A stretch of DNA of 64,000 bases from Trogon surrucura (lineage: Eukaryota; Chordata; Aves; Trogoniformes; Trogonidae): contig CM036623.1 of NCBI GenBank assembly GCA_020746105.1, positions 6,988,001-7,052,000 on the forward strand. The letters run 5' to 3'. The notes under the pieces are model-generated. The model worked only from the letters and a program-made list of their open reading frames with translations, was not told the origin of the DNA and made no database searches. The position numbers and the translations under genes are program-made. This document shows, piece by piece, positions 12,540-26,200 of this stretch; position 1 is the first letter of the stretch; each line of letters begins with the position of its first letter.

Positions 12540-12920
12540 TCCTCGATTTTTCCTGACTGGCAGCCTGAAGTTTTCAGTTATATTCCCCTCAGCAGGCTGG
12601 TGCAAATGCCAACCTGCAACATCACGGGGAAAGACTCCAGAAGTTGTGCGGGGCACCGGTGTTAGCGTGTCACCCACCGCGCTCCCCTTGTGCTCTTGCA
12701 CAATCCAGTTCCTCGTAGGGTCTGCAGGAAGAGTCACCATCAGAGCCAAGCAAAACTGTGCTGCTTTCAGGCTTGCTCTTGCTGCACCCTCCGCTTATGC
12801 AGAATTGTGGATTCACTCGCCCAAAAATCAATAGAAGAAAATACTTGGGCCTTACTTCTGAACCCTAAGGTGTGAACGCTGCGCCTCAGAGGTGCATGCT
12901 GCCTTCTGTCTGAGGACTTC
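12540..12920. other. Second CpG-enriched islet, possible exon or regulatory element
   Basis: Thirteen CpG dinucleotides are visible here, against very few in the neighbouring kilobases. A minus-strand frame of 93 codons (12749 to 12468) spans half of it, with a product starting MALMVTLPADPTRNWIVQEH. Plus-strand frames are open too, so openness alone is weak evidence. The islet shares the word GGGGCACCGGT with the islet 2.6 kb to the left, in the opposite orientation. No promoter elements or family homology were recognised. Confidence 0.25.
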
Positions 12921-14569
12921 CGAAAGACCCATGTTTTTAGACTTACAACATGATCTTGCAATTCTTTAGTTGGGAGAAACATCATGAAAACAGGAGAAAG
13001 TGGAGTGCCGAGAAGTTTACCTGTGCACTAGGCTACATTCTGATTTACTTATATGATGGACTGCATCCTCTATTTAGCTGATGATTTTATCACTTAGGCA
13101 GTCTTAAAAAAAATCTGCTGTTTTTCTGTGAAGTTCTGCACCAGAGATATTTTTTTTGTTCTGGTTTTCAGCAGGCAAATGCATAATTGCTTTAATAAAC
13201 AATGTTTAATTAGTCAAAAGCTAATAAACTACCACTACTTTTTTTCTGAATGGTAGCATCTTGTAGTCTGTGGTGTCAGCTGGAGAGTTGGAGATTCAGC
13301 ACTCCCTTAACATGTTTAAAAATTCCCAATAACACATATACAGAAATATTCTCAATAGTAACCCCCCCCAAATTATAAATACACATAGATGTGGATTTCA
13401 AAGAAAAAAGTGTTCTGTGAACTCCATCTGTGCCAAAATTCAGTTGAATTTCATGTTTACTGCAGTTAAGTCACAAACTTCTTACAAGGATGAAGAAAAT
13501 TCAAATAAAATACAAGCATGACAGGCATTAAATACACAGCTTAGTAAGAATTACGATAAAATGTGTTATTATCGGAAGATTTTTTTTTGTTTTCACAATT
13601 CACATGGCAGCTTAGAGTAAAAATTTCAACTGTGATTTCAAAAAAAGTTTTAGTGATATTTTCTGTCACCGAGATCATGAAGGTAATTTTCTAATGCATG
13701 TTTGAAAAGATTTACTTCTTGTGAACAGTTTAATAGGCTGCTAATTTTACCAAAAGATGTAACTTCTCCTGTGTTTTCTCTAATTCTGTATCTAGACCTG
13801 TAATGAATAGTATTAAAAAAACCTGGTAGTGAGAGCTGTAATAAAATATGTCTACATGATATTGATAGATTAAAAAGCGAAACAATACTACTGGAAAATG
13901 TGGGAAAAGATCCATGCCAGAATCCTCTTGGGTTTGCCAGTTTAATTGTGCTCTTGGGTATGTAGTTTTCGAGATTTTCTTCAGTTGTGGCATTGAAGGA
14001 AAAGTAAAATGAAGTGACAGAACAGATTAGAAGGCGATAATGGAAGGGAAAGTGAATAAACCAAGTGTAAACTTTTGATAGGAAACATTTGTATAAAGCC
14101 CACTAGTTATGTGCTATTTTTTTTTTATTTTTATAACTCCAGCACTTCCATGAAGATGAATAATGAGTATTTTTAATGCACAGTGATCGATATTCAAGGG
14201 TAAATATGACTGTGCTACCAAAATATCCTTTTTAAAGGAGCAGGTTCTTTGACAATACTGATAATTTTAACTTTTTCTATTAAAATTGCACAATAGGTTT
14301 ATTCTGAAAAAAATATTTTGCTGCTATTCAAGTTACTTACACTAATTCCTGTTTGACTGTAATATGTTAATTATGAACGGAATTCTCTTTAATTGGTACC
14401 ATATATAATTTATTTAGTTATAGAAAGCATACAATTAAAAAGAAAGTACAGCCAGAATAAATGTTAAGATTTTTCTGATGACAAAAAATCCAAACGCAGA
14501 ACAGTATATTACAGTATTTGATGAAACTAGCTATCAGCAAGAAACTATTTGAAAACCTTTGAACAATGC

Positions 14570-14594
14570 TTTTTTTTTTTTTTTTTTAAAAAAA
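14570..14594. repeat. T18-A7 homopolymer junction
   Basis: Eighteen T residues are followed directly by seven A residues, giving a self-complementary junction able to form a short hairpin. It is most likely simple sequence without function. Confidence 0.75.
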
Positions 14595-17228
14595 CAACTT
14601 TATAAAACAGATTAGCTTGCTAAAGATCTGATCATTAAAAGTTTGGATTGTTTCTCTCTTAAATCAGATTCCCCTCCTATATTTTTTTACAACGCTTCCT
14701 TTAGAAATTAATTGTTCGGTGGTTATTTGTTAGAGAATCTCCCCCACGTGAAAAACAAAATCTCAGTAGATGTGGATTTTACACTGCACTAGATCAATCC
14801 CAATACCAGTAAATGGATATTATTAAACAGCATGGGGTAGTGCAAACTGGGAAAGAAAACTTGTAGTGTGCTGCCTTTGAGCAGACCTGGCTTGCATGCT
14901 GTGACAGGGCAATTGTCGACATGCTTTTTCATGCCAATCTGCAGCTTTTTCAACTCTAGATGCTATGGCAACCAGGGTTTAACAGACTAAGCAGCTAACA
15001 AGCTTCCCTGATGGAATTGTCTGGTTGTATGATTGCCTTGTCTTAGTGAAAATATAAAATAGACTGAAGACGCTTGTGGACATTTGTCAAACTGATTATA
15101 ATTTGGACACTCAGCTCATAATTATCCGCTATATATTGCGTGGTATTGACCGGCAGTGTTTTCTGTGCTGGCTGTTGAGAACACGAGTGCCTTTCTGTGC
15201 AGCCTGTTTCCCGTGGAAAGAATGGGGTTTGGCTGGGCTGAGTTGGTCAACATGGCAGGTGAGATTATGTGGATATGGGAAAAAAAGTGCTACTAGCAGA
15301 GGGTTTTTTTCCTTTCTTTTTCTCTGGTTTGTTTTTTTTTTTTGTAGTTTATTTTTGAGATAAAGAAAACAAAAGTCAATTGCAAAGTAACATATGATTC
15401 TTTACCAACACATAAACCCACAAAGAACTACGTTGTCAGGACATATTTTTTTAAAGTCTCTATGTTTCTTGATGTTCATTATCAGGCAGTTCTTTTTGTT
15501 TGTCCCAATGAATGGCTTGTGTTTCTTGCTTGCTTGTTTGTTGTTTTTAATTTGTTCTCAGAAGAAAAGGGCATTCACCATAAAACATGGGCCTAAGACT
15601 ACATTTTTCCCAGCACTTTTTACAAACTGAAATCTGTGGAATTTATTACTTTGCAAAGACTATTTGGCCACCTTTAGCACATCGCTTTAGTGTTTTAAAT
15701 CTGTTTCAACTGTAATCAAAGCTAAGCAGAATATTTTATGTTTTTATTCTTTACTGATGAGAGAAACTCAGAAACACACTTTTCTATGAGGATTTCTTTA
15801 GCAGTTTTGCCATTCATACCACATTTTGGGTCGAACTGGTTTGATTCTTTTACAGTAGGCTACTAGAAGACCCGCAGGACGCAAATAAGGTTTGAGTTCA
15901 CAAGTCGACTTTGTCAGTTTGACTCTTGGAACTATATCACCACAGATCCTCCTGATTAAGGGCATCCTCTTCGTGATCCCACTTTAGGGGTGCTGTTTAT
16001 TGCTGTACTTCTGTAAGGCCAGTAAATATCCAACTAGTTCATTCTTCCCTGTAGGCAGCTAAATTCCTTACCCAATTGCGCAGGGTGAAAGAACCATGAA
16101 TTCTTTAAGTGCATAAGAAAAAAAAAAAACCAAAACTTTTATTTACTGAATGAGTAGGTTTGTTAGGAGTTTCAGTATTTAGATGCTGAATTCACACATG
16201 ATTCATAACTATTAGTTTCTCCAGTTTGTACTGATGAGGAGTGAATATTGTCTTTGATGGTATGATATCTGTAAAAGGTTTAGTCTTTATCCAGATTGGT
16301 AAATCTTCAAGAAACATCTTTCTGGATAACTTTAGAAACATCCAGCAATGGTCAATACCTTCTTTTAAGCCACTCATCTGGATTTTCATTCTGTTGGCAA
16401 GCAAGATAAGGCCATAGTCTTTACTTCATTGTATAAGACCCAGATCAGTCTTTGTAATCTCCTCCAAAGAATGCCTATGTTCGTCACAAGAAGGCTGATT
16501 TTTAAAATCTAAACATTTTAACTTGAAAAAAAATTTTGGTGTGAAATAAAATTTTATTTGTATTTTTTTTTCATCTCTTGGTGTATTTTTGTTTCTGTGG
16601 AGGAGTAAAGAAAATATATCGCTTTTAGAAAACAGTTTTAAAAAGTTGGTGTTTTTTTTTTGTTGTTGTTGACTGAGTGGGAAAAATCCCATGGTGGCAG
16701 TATTCCAGTCTCCAAATAATTAGCCTTGACTTTGGAGAAGACTAGCTGTGATCTGTGGCACTGGTGGTAAGGATGGTGGTTAATGGTAGGGACTTTATGC
16801 CTCCTTGCAACTCCCACTTTCTCTCTTTTGGGCTTTATTTTGGGCTTTTTTTTTTCTCTCTCTTGGAGCTGTATCTCAATGCTGCCAGCATTTCTTTTCC
16901 TTTTTTGCTCTTGAGGGGGTCTTTGGTAACTGTCCCATGTATCCCAGGTCTCAGACACCTTCTAGCTTTAGTACAAGCCGTTACCCTCTTTTTGACCATA
17001 TAACATGGCACGTGCACTATTCATACTACGTTTGAAGTTAACTGTGCTTTCAAGCACAAATGACTTTTGCCAGTTACAGGTAATCTTGTTCCCTGAGTCT
17101 AAATCAAGGGTTATATTTAAGAAGTGTAGAAAATGAAAAAAAAAAAATCCAAACACGCTAAAAACCCCCAAATCCCTGTAGGTACAATTTATACCCTTCT
17201 ACCTTGTCTGCGTTATGGTGAATCACGT

Positions 17229-17380
17229 GGACAGCCTCTCCTTAGAAGTGTTCGAGGCTGACTTGGATGGGGCTTTGAGCACCCTGGCCTAGTGGAAGGT
17301 GTCCCTGCCCATGGCAGGGAGGTTGGATCTAGACGATTTTTTAGGTAGATTCCAACCTAAACCATTCTATGATTCTGTGA
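17229..17380 (+). mobile_element. CR1 LINE, 5'-truncated 3' end
   Basis: The sequence follows the CR1 3' untranslated consensus in order: CCTTAGAAGTGTTCGAGGC, GGATGGGGCTTTGAGCA, GTCCCTGCCCATGGCAGGG, then CCAACCTAAACCATTCTATG and GATTCTGTGA at the right end. CR1 elements are non-LTR retrotransposons that insert with severe 5' truncation and end in an ATTCTATGATTCTRTG-type microsatellite instead of poly-A. Only about 150 bases remain and no coding part is present. This is among the clearest evidence that the genome is avian or of a close relative. Confidence 0.93.
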
Positions 17381-20219
17381 CTACTGATTTTGTCCTTTTA
17401 TAAATGTACACATTCAGATTGCATATGGTTGACACTTGTCTTCAGAAACCCGATCATCAGAAGACCTTAAAACCCAAATATCTTGTGTGTTTTTTTTTTT
17501 TTTTTGTGGATATTCAAATTAAAAACAATATTAAATATAAACCCTTCTTTTTTTTTGGTCCTGTCAGGGTAAGCAGAGTTCTAGTGGAATAGAATTTTAA
17601 CTGTCCTACATGCAGCTTCACTTTTCTTTTTGTGTGTGAATTTCTACCTATTTAGCCCTAGGAGAATGTGGTGTGGAAATTTGTATCTGTTTTTAAGTGT
17701 AGAATTTATCTGTTGAAAACTTCACAATGACAATGACTTTTAAGGAAAAGCTGGAAGGACATCAAAGAAATAGAAGGCGCTCCTAAACGAACAGCATCAA
17801 AAAGCATTTATACCACTGGAAAAAAACCCAGCAAGTCATGAGTATCTTACAAAGGAACTTCCCCAATATCTTGAGACCCAAGAGTAACATGGCATGCTTT
17901 AATTTTTTTCACATTGAACAATATAGTTTTTACTTTTGTTAAACTGAGATTACTTCAAAATCATTCTGGAAGCTTAAAGGAGTAGGGTAAGAGTAAATTA
18001 CAGTAAACCACATTTAGAATAAGAGACTATTGTGTCTGCTGCATGTTTCCTTTACATAAGCACAATAACAGTAAAACCTCACCAAATCCAAAACAAGGAA
18101 ATGCATCGTCATTACATAATTTCCAGTGACCAGAATAAAGTTGTTAAACCTGCAAACTATGCTCACTTTGGGAATTAATACAGCGTGGCTGGCTAAGATT
18201 TATCTGCTTGAATCCAGCTCTGCTTCGGGCGCTGTTCAGTTTGTAAGGTGTGTAACTAACACATCAGTGAAAAGAATTACCGACAAATGTTGTTCAGTAA
18301 AAAAGCAACAAGGTGCATTCTTATTTATAGAAAACAAGGTAATATCTTTAATGACAAAATTTCAATAAGGAGAAAATTGTGTTTTGGACATATAAGTTAT
18401 CCTTATATTTGTTAACTTGCAAGGGGAAAAGATTTTAAAGAAGTTAAAATTTTCAAATTGCCAATTCAACATTTTTTTTCGAATTAGTTTTCTTCTATTC
18501 CAGCTACATGGAATCTCAAGTTATGTACCTTGTACAAAACAACTGTTGGAATATATGTAGATGACAATGAATATATCTATATATCTATATATATGCATAG
18601 ATACATATATATAAGAGAAAATGTTAATTCATACATAAACATATAAAACCTCAAACCCTCTAAAGACAATTTGAACACTTAAATCATATTAAATATTAAA
18701 ATATATTTATCATTGTAGATTTACCCATGCACGCATTGATATATGATTGCATCTTAATTTTACTGTTTTTTCATAGTGTATAAATAGATTTTTTCTGGAA
18801 AAACAGAAGGATCTATGTAAACTGTGTAACAATAGGGTCAAAGAGGCTAACATATGCTTTTCAACTGCTCATTTAGAATTTCAACTGAAAATGTTGCTCC
18901 ACTCAAGTTGCCATATTTCTTCTGTGATGGACACATAATTCCAATTTCCATGTTTTGCATCTACCTGCCTGCCTCATGACTTCATGAAGGGCTGTTTCTC
19001 ATGCTGGCATTCAAACAGTTGTTAATTTTTCCAGGGAAAAGGTACTGTGAGCAATGCTGGCAATACAATAAACCAATGGTAGCGTAATACATTCTATGCA
19101 CCTTGCAAGAGGGAATAGTTCTTTCTCATTATGAAGGAATGTTAAAAGACATTCCTATAAAGGTTTGGCTTCTATAAAACAGTCATTTTCAGGAGCTCGA
19201 AATAGTTGGCTGGAGCCTGCATGAATTTGTTTGCTATTTCTAGAATATATTTGATCAACACCTTTTCTCTACAATTTGCTTTTTTCAAAATGTCACTGTT
19301 TCTGTGTGCGATACTAAGTATGGACCAATTAACTGTTGATGATTTCTGCCAAGAATAAATGTTGCGATATAGCGTATATACAGGACAGAGTAAATATTCT
19401 ATGATGGAAATGCAGAAATTGCCAGGCTACTGGTGAGTAATACATTTTGAATGTTACCTGAAGACATGAGTCAGATGCTGATTATTAATGTAGAATCTGT
19501 TACAGAAATAGTTGAAACTGGAGAAAAAAATTGCAGGATGAAAAAGTTAACTTTTAGTTGTTATTTTGTCTTTGGAAAAATCCCGCTTACCTAACCTGTT
19601 TTTAAAATCTATTCAGCTAGGAATATTTTAAAATGTGGTTTCTACAGCCTGATTGTGCTAAACCCGTTCTGACAAAAACCATCTCAGAAACTCACTGCAC
19701 AGAATGAAGTAGGAGTCTTGAAGGAATTAGGTCTTCTCTGAAGCAACATTGGGGATGCTCCATCCAGGTGAAGCTATAAAAAATAAGGTGCTTTTGTCAA
19801 GTACCTTATCCCCCAAAGGATTTCTAGTTCATTTTTAAGTGATCTAGAGAGGATGAACAATTTGAAATCTTGTGGACTCTTCCAGTTTGACTTTCTTGGT
19901 GACTCTAAGGTAGGGAATGAGCAATGTTAGAGCAGCTGGGGCTGAAGACAGTTCGCAGGTACTGCCTGGTGGTTCCTATGTCCCCTGTTCTTTGATAACT
20001 GATTGTGAGTCCAGAAATGACAGGTTTTGGCAGTAACTCAGAATACTAGCAGTTCCACATTGGTAAACAATGGTTAGGCAGAAAGTGATTCTTCCTAAAA
20101 ATTTCCATCAGTTAACTTTTAGTTATCCTCATTGCACTGTACAGATAGGATTTTTGTTGTTTGTTTTTAATTTTTATTTATTTTTTTTTCAAGTTTAGCC
20201 ATTACAGAGGTTACATTAC
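17381..20219. other. Non-coding AT-rich tract
   Basis: Very AT-rich unique DNA with an AT microsatellite at 18570-18614, T runs near 17489 and several short open frames that look like chance. No gene, RNA or recognised repeat family is seen besides the microsatellite. Confidence 0.5.
18570..18614. repeat. AT-rich microsatellite (ATATCT/ATAT)
   Basis: Alternating ATATCTAT and ATATAT units with an embedded GCATAGATAC interruption. The tract is largely self-complementary and could form a weak cruciform. Typical unstable simple sequence. Confidence 0.8.
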
Positions 20220-20723
20220 TGTCCTGGTTTGATCACACCAGGATTAAAGTTCTCTGATGCTCCTGTCACCTGTGGCAATCAAAGTGGGAGAGAAGGGGCA
20301 GCTGATGGGGAGGAGATGATGGGTCAGGTCACCCAAATGGATCAATCACAGTGTTCCTTCCCATGCTACTTGGTATAAAAAGGTCCCGAAAGAGACCCCT
20401 GGGACATTTAGTGCCTGCTCTGCTGGGAAGATTGCTGTTGGCTGCTTGTCATTGCTCTCCATGCTACTGATGTTCCTGCCTCCTGTTTTCACACTGCACC
20501 GTTTGTTGGGACAGGTTTTCTTGCCCTGCCTCATTGGGTGGCAGTAGAACAGCTCCTTTTCTGGGTATTTTTTTGGACTGTCTCTGGGTTTGGGCACTTC
20601 CGTCTGCTGCTAAGTCCAGTCTGGGACTTTTCTGCTTGGGACTTCTTTGTCATCTGAAGGGTGCAGGTTCTGTATTAACACATTTTCTTTTATCTTTCAA
20701 TATATTTGTATTCTTGTATGGTA
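20220..20723 (+). mobile_element. ERVL-like LTR fragment, same family as the copy at 6375
   Basis: This copy begins TGTCCTGGTTTGAT and carries TATAAAA at 20374-20380, 154 bases from the start. It follows the first copy in order through blocks such as CTGGGTTTGGGCACTTCC, GTCTGGGACTTTTCTGCTTG and GGGTGCAGGTTCTGTATTAA. Similarity stops near TATATTTGTATTCTTGTA at about 20718, where the first copy continues for roughly another 185 bases. This copy therefore lacks the U5 side. It lies in the same orientation as the first, but the 13 kb between them shows no retroviral genes, so the two are probably independent insertions. Confidence 0.72.
20374..20380 (+). promoter_or_regulatory. TATA box of the second LTR
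   Basis: TATAAAA at nearly the same distance from the LTR start as in the copy at 6375. Likely the ancestral core promoter; current activity is unknown. Confidence 0.55.
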
Positions 20724-23157
20724 GCAGCAGTGAGATATGAACAAACATTCACAAACCAGAATGTGAACCACCCTGTTTTTATTTACCACTGTATGATATC
20801 ACTGAATGATGAGCAGTCCATAGTAATTTGTAATAGAGTAGATTGTTTGGCAGCTGTCTCTGCACCTTATTTTCTTTCATAATGAGGTGTTCTCTCACTA
20901 TATACACCCATCCTAAATGTTTTAGAAGCTTTACATAACATTAAGGTAGTAGCTGGGTCTCAGGAACCTCTGCATGAAAGAAAAAGAAGGTAATGGGTTG
21001 CAGTTACATGAAGAGATTCCTTTAAAGCGAGGGTCTATGAAGCAATTCAGGTGATGACATAATACATGTATTCTTTCACAAAGATACTTATTGAAAAACT
21101 GTCCCTCCTACAGGCACAACCTCTTTTGGAGATCCTTGTCTTCAGCCCACCTCAGCAGAGCTGAGTACTTCTGCACGTGCTCTGTCTGCCCTGCAGACCT
21201 GTTTGTGGGAGTAAACCAGTGAGGGTATGGTCACTCCTATAAGTGACTGTGAACGAAGAAACCTTGTCTGATGTGGGAATGGCAGCTGTACATATTTGAA
21301 TTCCTGGAAAGAGAACTCCTCTGTCTCCCAACACATTTAGGCCTATTTCTATAGGCTTTACTCCTATGGAAGAAGTTTTAAATAGCATTGCATTAGGTAA
21401 AACATATGGGAATAAATGAGTAGCGTCATGTCAGGAATGACGTAACCTATTTGTGTCTTCCTTCAGGTCACCACTTCAGACACTTGTTTTGATGAGCCCT
21501 AAGATCTGTTCTGCTTTGCAGACTTCCCCAATTTCTGATATTCATGATATTTGGGTAAGCAGAACTGCAACATTAATTTAAATGTTCACTTAGGATATCT
21601 GTTTAAACTATTCTTCAAGATACTACGTGCTTTGAAAGTTAAATTGACAGAATTTCGAAAGTAACTGTACTGCAATCAGAACTCCTTTCTCCAGTACAAG
21701 GACCTTCTAATACTGTTGGGTAATGATGTATATAGCACAATACATTAATGTTGCTAAAATGTGTTCAATAGTACAGAAGAATGTAGCAATTAGGCACTAA
21801 GGGATTCTTTTTGCTATGGTTTGATGAGGTGGTCAATTACCTGTGCTGTATGACAGCAAGTGGTACAATTGGTTTAACTTAATAAGTACATTGACGAAAA
21901 AAGGCCACTGTGATGTACATTAGTTGCACCGAAAAGGTTCTTTTGAGTTATTACCAAAGTAAAACCTCAAATATCAATTAATTTAATTTGTTTAGAACAG
22001 TTTACACATCATCAAACCTTTTGCTATCGCAGATTGTACTGTACATTAGGTAAATTATAAATGTCTAACCAAAACCTGAGCATTTGGCTCCAATGGCTAC
22101 TTAAACAAGACTAAAGGTAACAATTTAACTAGAATTTGCCTTTAACTGAAGCTCTTAAACTAAGATTGATAGAAAACAGTTTTTGAGAAGAAATAATGCA
22201 TACTGATTTATATAAAATGCTGTTCACTGTATTTTCCTTTTTGTATTAGATTTAATGAATAGATATGCCTTTTATTTTGTGGTACCCTACCATTAAATGA
22301 TACCATCATTTTTTTTTTTTTTCTGCCTAAATAAATTCTAATTCTTGTCACCTACTATCTGTACAGGAAGATTTGAGACATTATTCCTAATTGAGATTTT
22401 TACTGAATATCTTTTAAAGATAAATTTGTTTTATTCTTTCACCCACTATTTAAAAGGATTTTTCACATTTTTATCTTCTAAAGGAATTGTCAATGAGAAA
22501 CTAAAACTGCGTAGACTATACATTAAAATCACTTTAGTTTTTAAGCTGTCATGAACTGTTTCAAAAAATGCTAAGTTGCTATTGTTTAATGTCTGTCATT
22601 TTATAATGCTTTAGAAGTTATCTATCCTGTAAAATTATTAACTGATGCTAAAATTGCCTTGTAAGTATTAGGACAATAGCAATTTTGTAACAGCTGGGAC
22701 ACTGCCAATGTAAGATAAGTACATTTTGCTCTGTAGATTCATAAAGTGCTTTGAAATGGTTTGTAACTGATGGATGGATGCATTTTCTAAGTGTAGAAAG
22801 CAATATTTTGTAGAGGGAAATGGCTTGAAAGCTGACACACATGCATGCAAATGCCATTCTCTTCAGTAAGTAATTTGCTTTTTCTTTCAAAAGCATAAAT
22901 GGCATAGTTAGACACATTATTTTGTATATTGCACATAACAATACAAGATGCACAAAAACAGCAAGTACAAAACATTTCATATTGATAGAGGAACCCATGG
23001 CTGTAGTATATGATTAGCATAAATGTATACACACTGAAGAAATGCCTTCAGGATTAAAAAGTAAGGCTGATAACAGGAAAAGTTCTTCTAACTTCAAGAA
23101 ATGAAAATATTTAGAATATACTTTTTACTTCTCAAACCTTCTACCTTTTAAGCCATG

Positions 23158-23250
23158 CAGGGCCTGAGCCAAATCTTATTTACACTCAGTACAACATCTG
23201 ATTCTGATGGCACTGTATCAGGGTTTCACTTTGAAGACAAATCAGTTAAA
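23158..23250. repeat. Possible ancient amniote interspersed repeat
   Basis: The stretch GGGCCTGAGCCAAATCTTAT followed by TTACACTCAGT resembles the GATCCxxATTTACACxxGTG arrangement of an old palindromic repeat common in reptile genomes. Divergence is high and the match is from memory, so this is tentative. Confidence 0.28.
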
Positions 23251-26200
23251 CCCCTGAAGTGTTTGTATGCCAGTGATAAAACCCAGGAGAATACTGCTCT
23301 GAAGTACATAGACCACATTTGTTTTGTTCTAGTTTGATAATCATTAAGTGTTAAAACTGATTTTTGATTTGAATTATTGTATCGTATTTGTGGCATGTGT
23401 CATTTTATCATTTCGACAGTCAGCGTTGTAAAACCAACTCTTGTGATTAAAACTTTTGGTCAGCTTCTGTAGTGATCTTTCCTGGTAAGCTGGTGCTTTA
23501 GGTCTTTGCCCTGGGAAAATTTCCACACCTACTCAGCTCTCCGACCTTGAGGAGTCCCTACTTTGCTGAACAACTAAGAATAATACAGCTAAACCTATAC
23601 GAAGTAAGTGAAGGAGTCTCAGTCTTAGTCTGGAAAATGGTCCCCAGTGGAATCTTTGCAATATCAGCTTCAGCAGGTCTACTCAATATGATTAGTGTCA
23701 ACATGTGGCCTTTTTGTTTAAAGAAAGGAACATTTTCTTCATAGAATCTTGTTAAATTTCTCATTCAACAATTATTGTAATCATGACCTCTATCGTTCAT
23801 CATTTCCACTAAAATTTCTGCTTCTACATCAGCTTCTTTAAGATATATATTCCCATTAGATACAAAACAGCCATTAATCTTAATGGAAGCTATGCTCAGA
23901 AATGGAGTGAGAAAGATACCCAGGAGGTTTTGTCGTACCTCTAAATTCAGTAACAAAAAAATTGATTTGAACTAAATTCTGATAATGAATGCACATTGTT
24001 GAAGAATTAAAATTTAAAATGTATTTATGTATTTCCTGAATTTATATTAAGAAGACCTGAAACAACTCTTCCACTGGATTGTGAGGCAGATTTCATACTG
24101 TATCCTAAGAAGTGCTTCTCATGTTGTGATACTGCAGGAACGAGAGGAGGGTGAATAGCTCATAAAAACAGCTTATATGATGATTTGGGTCTTTTTTTTG
24201 TTTTTTGTTAATTTTGTGTGAACAGATGATATTGTTTTCCTGAAGTATAAGCTTCTCTTTACAATATGAAACCATTCTATTCTTTTTTTTTTTGTCCCAT
24301 AACTTTATATTTAAAATTCAAAATCTGAACAGCAAAGTTTACTGCTGACCACATAGATTTACCACTGTTTCTGGACTTGATATCTGTAAAATATACAGAA
24401 CAAGACCTTGAAAATGAGCTTTTTCATGGGCATAGGCTGTTTAAAATTTTTTTCTGAAGTCTGTTTATCATTTTGAAGCATTTCAACATCTCTCTTTAAA
24501 ACCAGTTGTCACATTTTGTCACTATAAAATTGTGGCAACATTACAATACATCTACATGTGACTGATAAGAAAAATAAACCCACAATCAAAATAAAAAAGT
24601 CACTCATGATAATTGTCTTTTAGAAGACACAGTTATACCTTTGTGTATTAAAACGGAACGGAATTATTTTTAATAGCAATATTTTATTTATAATTGAAAA
24701 TCCTGAAAATAGTTCTTTAAAAGTTTATCCCATAATACCTCTTTATTTTGAAGGATCAGTTTGTAGAAGGGAATGTGAGAAAAACATTTAATCAGAAACT
24801 GGCAAACAGTCAGTAGAGTGGCAAGAATTTGATGGTAAACAATACTTCTCCATAAAATTGCCAGATTGAAAGGATCTGATGACTCCCACTTCTAGGAGCT
24901 ACTTGGGTAATTTGTAACTATTTTTAAATCCTTGTGCCTTTAGAAACAGGTTGTAATATAGAACCACAAAAATCATTTTAGGAAGAACAAGTTAAGTGTT
25001 TATCTGTGTTATATCTGCCCTAAAGAGGAAATTCAGAGCACAGAGTATGTTTGTCATCAGACATTATGGCTATAATCCAGCAAAACCTGCTGTAATTTTG
25101 ATAGCTGGTGTGATTGGAGTCCATAGGTAGAAACTGTGCCTTGGAAGACAACATTTTTTTATTTATAATACATGCCACTTTTGAAATAGCACCAGATACG
25201 AGATGAAAATACAATGTATTCAATCAAAACCAGTCTGAATAAAAGATTTACATTTGCACTGTATTACAACTTGTCTAATGTTAGAGTTTTCTTGAAAATA
25301 GTACTCAAATAAAATTGATCTATAGTATTGCTTTACAAAAAAAATGATTTTTTAAAATCAGAATGCTGTGCTCTTGGGAAAAATATGTGAGAGAATTAAA
25401 ATTCAAAGGGATTTAAAATCTTTAGTTTTAGAAGTTGCCTTTTTCATGTTGTTTTTTATTTTTTTAAGTGAAAGGATAATTAACAGGGAAGAAAATGAGA
25501 AAACTGTGTTCATTAATATTTTCTCTTCCATTATCTTTCCCCTATGATTTTCCTAGTTGGTGTCACGTTTTTTTCTCTGCGTGTTTACTTCGCCCTTTGT
25601 AAGGAAACAAATGGACACAAAAAACATCCTTAAACAAGGTAAGACAACAACAAATTAAAGTCTGATTTCCCCACTTTATTATTCTTCTAGAAACTTCTTA
25701 TGATTGTGTGTGTGCGTGCACATATGAAAACGAGATATTGCTCACACATTTGTATCAGACTGATTTTTAAGTAATAAACATAAAGTTCTTTGGGCACAAA
25801 CTGTTCTTAATGTTCTTGAAAAATGCTGCTAAGGCATTTGTGAATAACGTGGAATAAGATTGTGTTTCGTTTGGTCAAGTAAGTAATATGAAGAAATATT
25901 TTGACCATTCTGCTCTTCCCGGGTGTGCATATTGACAATGTGTGTAGTATGGTGGAGAAAAAATCCATGTTTGGTTTTAAGATGATGAAACTACTACTGC
26001 ACTAAGTAATGCTAATTAGAGGCAGAAATTAGACATCACACTAGAAGAACAAGCAATCCAGCTTTCCATTCAAAAACACTGGAAATTCTTTTGCTTAATC
26101 TCATAATCAGCTTGAAATATCTGTATACTGCGAAAATCTTCGACTCCTAAATGTGGTTTGTTTTTTTTTTTTTACAGCAGCCACGGTGCTTGGATTAAAA

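Larger units (their letters stand above)
7086..17228. other. Non-coding tract with two CpG-enriched islets
   Basis: Unique AT-rich DNA without a recognised gene. Notable contents are the two CpG-enriched islets listed separately, a T21 run at 11524-11544, a T18 run followed by A7 at 14570-14594, and many shorter homopolymers. Open frames are short and overlap on both strands. I see no CR1, LTR or RNA gene in it. Confidence 0.5.

Noticed and set aside
14962-14972. RFX X-box-like half site GCTATGGCAAC
   Set aside because: Only one good half is present; the other half is poor and no gene start lies nearby.
6375-20723. The two LTR copies as the ends of a single provirus
   Set aside because: The 13 kb between them has no gag, pro, pol or env-like frames, and the second copy is truncated. 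The spacing also exceeds a normal provirus. Independent insertions explain the data better.
22845-22852. ATGCAAAT octamer (POU site), with a second at 52265-52272
   Set aside because: An eight-base word is expected about twice by chance on both strands of 64 kb, and neither site lies near a promoter.
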